From Vesta saturnalis (taxonomy: Eukaryota; Arthropoda; Insecta; Coleoptera; Lampyridae), in the NCBI GenBank assembly GCA_036346205.1, contig JARFJB010000390.1, forward strand, positions 554,501-618,500: DNA of 64,000 nucleotides, in the 5' to 3' direction. The notes under the pieces are model-generated. The model had not been told where the DNA came from, searched no databases, and was given only the letters and a program-made list of their open reading frames with translations. The stretch's first letter is position 1. Each line of letters starts with the position of its first letter. Positions 46,231 to 54,070 of the stretch are shown piece by piece. Both the position numbers and the translations under genes were made by a program.

Positions 46231-47823
46231 TCAATTTCTAATTATATTTATAGGACCATCTTCTTGTTCAGCATCTTTATCAGGAACAGGGTTATAGCTA
46301 ATTATTATTTGATATTTAATTTGATTTCTATGTCTAGATCTAATTCTAAGCCGAACGAGATTTAATTCGTTGAACGCCGTATCAATTTCGAAAAAGTGGT
46401 TGCCCAGTTGGTGATTGTTATCCTGTATGTAAGAAGGTGCTAGTTTAAGTTGGAAAGTTCCGTATGTTATGCGTCTTAATTGAGCTATATTTAGAACTGG
46501 AAAATTTTCTAATACGTTTTGTTCTAAAGGTGGCCATCTGCCGTGCCGCCTCAACAAGCCTTCATTTTCCGCTCTAGCTTGTACATGATTAGGTTCGTTT
46601 ACCATTTGAAGCATTTTTTGTGCTAGTTCTTCATTTGCTTCTTCCGTATGTAATGATGGATGGTAGCGGTTTATTAAGGCACAGGCAACACGGAAAAATG
46701 TCCGCAAATTGGGTATTTGGGCAATTGAAAAGCAGTTACGAAAAATTTTAAATATTGACTGAACGTGTACGTTTCGAGCTTCTACTACCCACCTTTGCTT
46801 AGTAATAATTCTGCTAGCGTTGGCTTCTACAGTTGGCAATTGATGTCTATCTTCTAGCGTTGGTGGAATTTGCACAGATATGCCAATATTATTTAAAAAT
46901 TCCCGAGCATCTCGGTAGCCTCTATCCACAATCACAACATCGCCAGGTTGCAGCCAGTGTCTTAGTTCTTGATCCTGATTATATTGGTATCTTAATATAC
47001 TCGCATCATTATTTCTTGGGTCGAAAAAGTATGGGCCATGAACATCCAAAATATATCCATCTGGGGCAACAACTAGCACTGGCTTAACAATATGGCAATG
47101 TTTGTGAACTGAATAGGACTGCCTGAGGGTCTGAAAATTTTTGCTACGCTTTATGTTAACATAAGTGGCATCGATACAAATAATGGCTTTTGGGTTTTCA
47201 GATTCCTCATTAAATAACTCCTTAGCAAATCTGGTAACGTGTTCAGCAATAAATTGGTTACGGTTTATGTGACGAGGTCCTAAATTCTGGGGCACAAAAT
47301 TATTGGATAATGATTCCTTAACTTTTTGAATTGCCAATGAGACACCCTGTCTCCTACCATAAGAAAACATCGCCGCTAAAAACGTGTCTGAAAGTCCTTT
47401 ACATAAAAAACACAGTAAATCTTTTTTTTTAACTCCTCTCCTTCTTCCGTAAATATTAACATTCGCACAAAGGTTGAACAATTCCCGAAATTGATCCCTG
47501 TTTAAGGATGACAGCGCACTTAGTTCCTCATCACTGAAATTGTTTTCATCCGAAAAAGTTTCATTTTTTGTGTTACTTTCTCGTATTGTTGTCAACAACT
47601 GATCCAACACTGCCCCTTTTAAATTGTATGGCTTTTTAATGGACCTTATACCATTTTCTAATGGAAAAAGTAATAAACCATTCGCATCAAGATGGACAGG
47701 ACAAACCTTACAAATACGAGGTATGTATACTCCCTTTCGCATAAAAATATTTGTCCTTGCCTGTCTTGCAGCATTATTGCATATTAAACAATGATTAGCA
47801 CTATATTTTAGAGGAAGCTTCAT
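46231..47823 (-). CDS. DDE_Tnp_4 (IS5/Harbinger-like) transposase, 530-aa intact frame
   Basis: The longest intact frame in the window. N-terminal zinc-binding region: CLICNNAARQARTNIF, ICKVCPVHL. An acidic linker (ETFSDENNFSDEELSAL) leads to a helical region with YGRRRGVKKKDLLCFL. The catalytic domain follows: ICIDATYVNIKRSKNFQTLR (first Asp, about residue 225), VVAPDGYILDVHGPYFFDPR, NNDASILRYQY (second Asp region), DVVIVDRGYRDAREFLN and KQRWVVEARNVHVQSIFKIF, which contains the Glu. This arrangement is typical of DDE_Tnp_4 (HARBI1-type) nucleases. The ATG at 47,823 follows an open stretch with CKNCNQGIIDEIQVYEND in the same frame, so the native start is probably further upstream. The C-terminus ends shortly before the left TIR. 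Possibly functional, or only recently inactivated upstream. Confidence 0.88.
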   Translation of the reverse strand: MKLPLKYSANHCLICNNAARQARTNIFMRKGVYIPRICKVCPVHLDANGLLLFPLENGIRSIKKPYNLKGAVLDQLLTTIRESNTKNETFSDENNFSDEELSALSSLNRDQFRELFNLCANVNIYGRRRGVKKKDLLCFLCKGLSDTFLAAMFSYGRRQGVSLAIQKVKESLSNNFVPQNLGPRHINRNQFIAEHVTRFAKELFNEESENPKAIICIDATYVNIKRSKNFQTLRQSYSVHKHCHIVKPVLVVAPDGYILDVHGPYFFDPRNNDASILRYQYNQDQELRHWLQPGDVVIVDRGYRDAREFLNNIGISVQIPPTLEDRHQLPTVEANASRIITKQRWVVEARNVHVQSIFKIFRNCFSIAQIPNLRTFFRVACALINRYHPSLHTEEANEELAQKMLQMVNEPNHVQARAENEGLLRRHGRWPPLEQNVLENFPVLNIAQLRRITYGTFQLKLAPSYIQDNNHQLGNHFFEIDTAFNELNLVRLRIRSRHRNQIKYQIIISYNPVPDKDAEQEDGPINIIRN

Positions 47824-48059
47824 AACTTTTGGATCTAGATCATTTTCATAGACCTGAATTTCATCTATGATACCTTGATTGCAATTTTTACATAGCCTGG
47901 TATATTACCATTTATGTCCATTGGCGAAAGTGAAAGTTCCTGTCATCTTCTCTGAGCCATATTTATCTTCTGGTCGGCATTTTGTCGTAAAATGGCCATT
48001 TGTCTGGGATTCCCCACTATTTCACATACATAACACTGAAAGTTTAATCGAAAAACCAT
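47824..48059 (-). pseudogene. Upstream N-terminal extension of the IS5/Harbinger-like transposase, broken or intron-containing
   Basis: In the frame of the 530-aa ORF, GHFTTKCRPEDKYGSEKMTG, TFTFANGHKW, a TAA, then YTRLCKNCNQGIIDEIQVYE is readable. From ATG 48,059 another frame gives MVFRLNFQCYVCEIVGN, whose CYVC pair is a plausible start of the same finger. A CxxC...C...CxxC cysteine pattern suggests an N-terminal zinc finger for DNA binding. A TAA and a one-base shift separate the parts. An intron around the TAA is less likely because donor and acceptor candidates there are weak. Confidence 0.55.
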
Positions 48060-48604
48060 TTTAATGCAAACTTAAATAATGACTTTAAGGAAACTTAGTT
48101 ACAGGTGACATTGTCATTTTAAGTAACTGGTTGTTATTAACAATCGAAAGTATAGATATTTATCAGGCTTATGGCTATCTCTGTAATTTTTAATAGTATT
48201 AACTACTAATTTTTATTAAAACACCATGTATAGAATAATAGGAAGTACAGAATAATGAAAAATTACTAAATAGTATAATATGTAATTGTAACACTTGTGT
48301 ATATCCATGCTAAAACTCACTGAAAAGCCATAATGCTTATTAGGCACTACCACTTTAACGCCCTGTTTATCAAAACTAGCCATTAGATTAAGTTGGTCCA
48401 ATGACAAATATTGTTCAGATAGTTTTGGTCTATAACATACTAAAATTTCATTAAATTTGACTGTGATCTAAAAACCCATAAGAGGTGTGCAGGGTCCTTT
48501 GTGTAGAAAAAAAGATTGTTTTTTTAATTGAGTTCTAGTGTGGGTGTGTTTGTACGAGTAGTTTCGAAGGGAGAGTCATTTCCGTGTTGATGTGTTCGTA
48601 CTCC

Positions 48605-48960
48605 ATATTCGTTATTCGGGTCTTAGCGTTGGTCGTCACCAAATAGATTTGGTCTATCAGGAATATTTTCAAGCGATTCTTCTATTTCCTGGAGGAGGTC
48701 ATCAATGGGTTGAGGTTAAGATGGAAGGAGTCCGTTGACGCTTGAGTTTAGGTTTATGTGTGAGTGTGGAGGTAAGAGTTGGTAATTAGGTGCGGCAAGG
48801 GATTTCCTTAGTTGGGATCGTGTTGCTAAAGGTCCTTTGGCATGCGAAGTTTTTTTGTAGTTTACGAATATTAAATTGTTTAATACAACTGTTTAAAGTA
48901 AAAACGACGTTTCGGCAAAGTTCCATTTGCTATCATCAGGTTCACTCCAACTGCTTGGCT
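48605..48960 (-). repeat. Direct repeat 1 (hammerhead-bearing terminal repeat)
   Basis: About 356 bp, repeated in the same orientation at 51,104-51,463 with roughly 95% identity by eye. It starts ATATTCGTTATTCGGGTC and ends CTCCAACTGCTTGGCT. The two copies bracket the right arm of the 2.2-kb repeat. The overall layout resembles the terminal repeats of Penelope-like elements or retrozymes, on the minus strand. Confidence 0.88.
48906..48940 (-). ncRNA. Hammerhead ribozyme motif, intact core
   Basis: On the minus strand: CCTGATGA, then a helix II hairpin GCAAA-TGGAAC-TTTGC, then CGAAAC and GTC. The conserved CUGAUGA and GAAA core boxes are both present and stem II is perfect, while helix III is minimal, as known for hammerhead motifs of Penelope-like elements and retrozymes, which act as dimers. 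Self-cleavage would occur after GUC in a transcript of the minus strand. No activity data; this is a sequence match only. Confidence 0.75.
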
Positions 48961-48965
48961 CGGAT

Positions 48966-51108
48966 ATTTAAACGAACCCGTTCTTATTGTTTTGTGTAGA
49001 TGAATGTGTAAGCGGAGAAAGGGAACTGTATTCTCAAACTTGCGGATAGGTTACTTGTCACTTTGTTATGATTTTTTTGTGTCCTTCATTCAGGCTTATT
49101 TAGAACTGTTTGTCTACGAACTAATTTCTCTTTTATATGTAATTTATTGTAATTGTACGTATATATTTTTGTGCTTTTATTAATCACAAAATTGTGTGTG
49201 TGTAAATTCTTACCTATCGTTTTGTTGTTATGTAAGTACAGTTATTTTAATTTATTTATGAGTTGTGGCTGTGAGTTCACCGTTTATTTTTTGTTTGTGT
49301 TTATGTGTAGCTAAACTGCGTTTTATTTTTTTGTTCCTTAATCTTATAATTTTGTACGCACTTTAACCTGATTTAATGGTGTTTTGTTACATCTTAAACC
49401 CTTCCATTGTTTTGTTATTTGATTTATTAATGTACTTGCGCAATTACTTATTTATTAATAAATTGAGTTTTCGTGGTGGTTCTTTCCCAACTTAGAAAAT
49501 TAAGGGGTTGAACCATCATTGCGCAAAGCTCGTTAATTCTAATTGAGTAGTTTCATTGTTTACCTGTCCCACATGATGCAACGATTAACCTCATCAAATC
49601 CTACCTCATTCACATAACACGGCGTAACTTACCACTAGACGGGCAATTCTTTTGATCAGATTTGAGGTTTGTGAGTAACTAAATATCAGACCTGTAAGTA
49701 AATTCTAATGTTCTAATTATTGCCAGGAAAGTCAATGTAAGGCAAACAATTCATTTGAGTAACGGTAGCATTATTGTCAGTAAAGTCAAAATACATCCCT
49801 TAGAGATTGTTTTGTTCTTGAATTCGCATTAGTGCGAATAAGTTCAAATTACACTTTTAATGATAGGGTAACTTGGGACACTACAGTATATGCTTTGAGT
49901 TACTTTTATTTTCTATGTTATACAACCTGTTATTCCGTGAAACATAATCCGAATCCGCTTTATACTTCATGTAGTTCCTATTCGTCCGGTTGCCTTTTTC
50001 TCAGTTTTTTATTCACCCTACCCCTTCAGCATACGTTAGTGAAACTTCACTTTCTCTTGTGCTCTTAAAGTCTATCATTTCTTGACACTTCTTCCACCCC
50101 CGGCGCGTTTGAATTTTTGATTTTTTTTATTAATTCCCTTAACTGTCCTACCTATTTTATCTTCTGGTCTTTCATAGTTCCTTTATTGTGTATTGTCGCA
50201 TTGATATTGGTGCCGTTCCTCAAAACGCCCCTACCATCGCTTGATTATTTTCCACTGTTTGGCCAAAGAACATTCTGATGTAATTTACGTTCTGATTTCT
50301 CTTAGCGGTTTTCTCAAGCAGCTTTCGAAATTCATTTGCATAGGATAGTTTTGTATATTTTCATTAATATACTTACAGTTAAAGAATGTAGAATTTTCAC
50401 CACATTATGCGATGCGCTTGAACTTTTACCAGTGGTGTTGGCACAGCTTGTGATAGTGTGCGGTGGGGTTTCGATAAACTGCTTTTGCTATGTTTTCTAG
50501 TAAAATTCCACATGCCTGGGTTTGCAACTAACTAAGTTTAAACTAGCATTTTAAAATTTGAGGTTCAATGTAGTTACAATTGCTGTTTTAAGTACAGACG
50601 CGTTAGGTATTTGGTTACCAAGATAAGCTTTCCTGAGTCAACCTTGTGGCATAAATTGGAAGTTTGGAACTGATAAATATTTGAACGTGCAACGCAGGAG
50701 TTCCGAATTTTTAATAGATTATTTTGTTTTAATAGGTGCTATTTTGGATTGGTAATGCTTTAATAGCCGTTTTTATTATCGATATAATTGTATGGAAAAC
50801 GAAATTGTTACATCTTAAGGTGGATTAAAGTAGTGCTTCGACGTGTGAAGATTTGTGTTGGCAATGTAAAGTTTTTATTACACGGTTATTAAAGAAGTAG
50901 AAATACAGCCTAAGTAGGCGTTAAGTTAAACGATATTCTAAAACAGATAAACTGTCATCACGCAAAATATTACGTATCGGTCGCGCTGAGAGAAACTGGT
51001 AACGCGAGTTTTCCTTTTGAATTTTTAGCGATCGTGATGATTCACATTCCATAGGATCTCTGATGAAGCATCTCTTGAGATCTGTACAGTAAATGAGTGA
51101 ATGATATT
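48966..51108 (-). repeat. Right arm of a 2.2-kb inverted repeat, enclosed by direct repeats
   Basis: Reverse complement of 36,481-38,754, with many small substitutions and short indels. It lies precisely between the two direct repeats, overlapping DR2 only by ATATT. No reverse transcriptase, GIY-YIG nuclease or other protein is visible in any frame (the longest is 78 codons). It is therefore not an autonomous Penelope-like element. Confidence 0.9.
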
Positions 51109-51463
51109 CGTTATTCGGGTCTTAGCATTGGTCGTCACCAGATAGATTTGGTCTATAAGGAATATTTTCAAGCGATTCTTCTATTTCCTCGAGGAGGTAG
51201 ATCATCAATGGGTTGAGGTTAAGATGAAAGGAGTCCGTCGAAGCTTGAGTTTAGGTTTATGTGTGAGTGTAGAGGTGAGAGTTGGTAATTAGGTGCGGTA
51301 AGGGATTTCCTTAGTTGGAATCGTGTTGCTAAAGGTCCTTTGGCATGCGAAGTTTTTTTGTAGTTTACGAATATTAAATTGTTTAATACAACTGTTTAAA
51401 GCAAAAACGACATTTCGGCAAAGTTCCATTTGCTATCATCAAGTTCTCTCCAACTGCTTGGCT
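51104..51463 (-). repeat. Direct repeat 2 (hammerhead-bearing terminal repeat)
   Basis: Second copy of the 48,605-48,960 repeat, with a 3-base insertion near 51,200 and about 15 substitutions. It ends CCAACTGCTTGGCT at a foldback element that shares GGCT. Confidence 0.88.
51410..51445 (-). ncRNA. Hammerhead ribozyme motif, core mutated
   Basis: Counterpart of the motif at 48,906-48,940, with the same helix II. The core box reads TTGATGA instead of CTGATGA, and CGAAATGTC instead of CGAAACGTC. C3 of the core is considered essential, so this copy is probably inactive. Confidence 0.65.
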
Positions 51464-52203
51464 ATCTTTGTTATTATAAGAGATACAGAGTCGGTTAAAT
51501 TAGCAAAGAATTACATGATAATACAAATACCGATAAGAAAATTTAACATTGTTGCCAACTTTCTAAGATATCTGAAAATAACTAAAAATCGTCGACATTT
51601 TCAATCGGCTATATCTTTTTTAATATTCAAAATACGAAAAAGTTATAAGAGAGACTTTTGATAGCTATTTTTACGCAAAATGGGAAAATGCGAATAAAAA
51701 ATTTTTTAATAATTATTTTTCGAGCTACGACCCAAACATAAATTTTTTTAAATGGCAACTGTAGGTGGCTATGAACTCATTGATGGCTTATTTTTTTCTG
51801 ATTTCAAAAATGTATAGCTTTGTTTAATATTATTAGTTAACTCACAATTTAAAAAAAAAAGGTAATTATAATATTTATTAAACAAATTAAAGTTAGACAG
51901 TCAATCAATGAAGAGTTTTGTTTTTAATTGTCACAGCACACCACGGTAAACATTGCATTTGTTTAGATTTTCCCATTTTGCGCAAAAACAGATATCAAAA
52001 GTCTCTCTTATAACTTTTTCGTATTTTGAAATTAAAAAAGATATAGCCGATTGAAAATTTGGACGATTTTTGGTTATTTTCAGATATCTTAGAAAGTTGG
52101 AAACAATGTTGAATTTTCTTATCAGTATTGGAATTATCATCTAATTCTGCCAAGCTTTGCTAATTTTACCGACTCTGTATCTCTTATAATAACATAGATA
52201 GCC
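51460..52203. mobile_element. Foldback MITE with about 230-bp inverted repeats
   Basis: Arms 51,460-51,690 and 51,963-52,203 are inverted copies: GGCTATCTTTGTTATTATAA on the left, and the right end is the reverse complement of GGCTATCTATGTTATTATAA. Shared blocks include AGAGATACAGAGTCGGT and AGTCTCTCTTATAACTTTTT. The centre holds nothing coding. It directly abuts DR2, so the two elements meet or are nested at GGCT. Confidence 0.88.
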
Positions 52204-52223
52204 ACATAACGTGGGTAGATTCT

Positions 52224-52227
<4 letters not shown>

Positions 52228-52297
<70 letters not shown>
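52228..52297. repeat. (AT)n microsatellite
   Basis: About 34 uninterrupted AT units next to the foldback element. Confidence 0.95.
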
Positions 52298-52300
<3 letters not shown>

Positions 52301-53091
52301 CGAAGTTCTGCAAAACCGTTTTTATTTTTTATAGGATTTATTTTAAGAGGCATCAAAAAAATAAAAATCATTTTCTCATTGCCACTATAACATGATGCAT
52401 AAATATTTTAAATCCGACGTTTCGTCTCTCATTTATCATCAACTTTTATTTTTTATATGGACCGAAAAAAATTACACCCTGTATGTAGTAACTTTTTTTA
52501 ATAACAATTACAATTATGTATCACACATAGTATTTTAAACTGTGTAAATGTAAAAAAAAACATCGATTTTAAGAGTTTTGGCAACGTTGCCGTATTTATT
52601 TGCTAAATTGGCAATTGGATATAAGAAATTCAAAAACTAACATAATTTATTGTGTAACCTATGCAGTCAAAAGTTTAATTATTACACTAAATACTTTTTT
52701 ATTGAGGTTCATTTATTATGTCTTCATTCCCAAAGTGGGTTTTATAAAATTAGTACATCAACCTATGTTACTCGAAACTACTTGGAAACACGTTAAAAAT
52801 ATATTGTATTACGTAAGTCATTTGTCTTCAATTAGAACAAAAATTGAACGCCAATAACGGCCATATTTATCTTTCTTATTAACATCACTTATTTATTAAT
52901 ATTGCATAATTGTCCAGTTAGGTGCTGGCAAAACAAATTAAACCAATTTACATACACAATATGTCAATGAAAATATTTGTTAACATTTCGTATTTGTTAT
53001 TTATTGTTTAATATTAGAAGTTTTGAATATTAAGTGTTGTTTATAATTTAACGTTTTAGTAATTCAGTATAGTATTTAAATATTTTTATAA
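52298..53091. other. Unassigned DNA with a hammerhead-like motif and a TIR-like phrase
   Basis: On the minus strand, 52,447-52,411 reads GTTGATGATAAATGAGAGAC followed by GAAACGTCGGA, close to a hammerhead core but with T for C in the first box and a weak helix II. TTACACCCTGTATGTAG at 52,472 is the TIR-type phrase of the neighbouring transposase relic. Confidence 0.5.
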
Positions 53092-54063
53092 TGGAATGAG
53101 GTTTTTTTGTCAAACGAAGAAAAGCTGGACATGATGGCGTGTTATATTTTATGTCAGAGAAATTGTGTTGCTCCTGCAAACATGTACGAAAATAAGTATC
53201 TTGAGAGAAACCAGTCTGGCCATTCTATATTCAGAAGACTCTTTCATAATCTTAAGGAATACGGTGCATTTAAAAAACCTATAACAACCAGAAAAAAGAC
53301 ATTAAATGAGGAAATCAACTAACCGTACTCCAGTCAGTTGTTGAAAATACTACCACATTAACATGAGTGCAAGCCATTTAAATTTCGAGTTTGTCAAGGT
53401 CTCAGACTAGGGGATGATAACCGAAATCTGACATTTTGTGAATGGTATAATAGGCAATGTCAACAAGATATTAACTTTCTCATTAAGGTATTATGGTCGG
53501 ATGTAGGCATGGTGACGAATAATGGAGTTTTTAATCGCCGTAATACCCATTATTGGTCGTAGGAAAACCCGAGACAAAAAAAAAAAAGAATCCAGATATC
53601 AACATCGATTTGAATTTAATCTTTGGGTAGGCATTTTTGGTACACACATATTAGGACCATTTATTTATCATGACTCGCTAACATCCGATCATTACCTAAA
53701 TTTGCTACAAAATGATTTAGAAGAAAAACTACACTCTTCCTCTTGAAAGCAATAGAAATCGTTGGTTTCAACAAAACGGAGCGCCGGCCCATAATCCTAG
53801 AGAAGTGCGACAATACTAGAGTGAACAATTTCTGGGTAGGTGCTTTGCGACATACGGTGATGTGTTGCGAAGTCTACGATCTCCCGACTTAACCCCTTTG
53901 AACTTTTCTATGAGCGTAATTTTGAAAGTGAAGAGGAACTTAAATTTAGTGATTGAAGCTATTATTAGCTTGTGAAAGTAATGAGCTCAACAGTTAGACG
54001 AGTCTATATGTCGGTCGACCAATGGCTCAGTGGTGAAGGGGGTGTGCGTATTATTCATATTGT
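53092..54063 (+). pseudogene. DD41D-derived Tc1/mariner transposase H, two catalytic Asp replaced by Asn
   Basis: Plus strand: a DUF4817-like N-terminal domain (SNEEKLDMMACYILCQRN, HSIFRRLFHNLKEYGAFKKP) at 53,107-53,322; a decayed linker; LWSDVGMVTNNGVFNRRNTH (about 53,490-53,550) for the first Asp region; FNLWVGIFGTHILGPFIY at 53,610-53,670; then QQNGAPAHNPREVRQY (second position, Asp to Asn), a TAG, and RSPDLTPLNFSM (third position, Asp to Asn), still 41 residues apart. Several frameshifts. The residue after LWSD is Val instead of Glu. Confidence 0.85.
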
Positions 54064-54070
54064 GATTAGA

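Larger units (their letters stand above)
45611..48500 (-). mobile_element. IS5/Harbinger-type DNA transposon with about 290-bp terminal inverted repeats
   Basis: Inverted arms run 45,611-45,905 and 48,205-48,500, each beginning AAAGGACCCTGCACACCTCT from its outer end. Both contain CAGGGCGTTAAAGT and, at the inner end, ACAGGGTGTTTCA or its variant CATGGTGTTTTA. The element is 2.89 kb and carries one large minus-strand transposase frame. A short target duplication could not be recognised at the edges (CAG on the left, GTG on the right). Confidence 0.9.
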
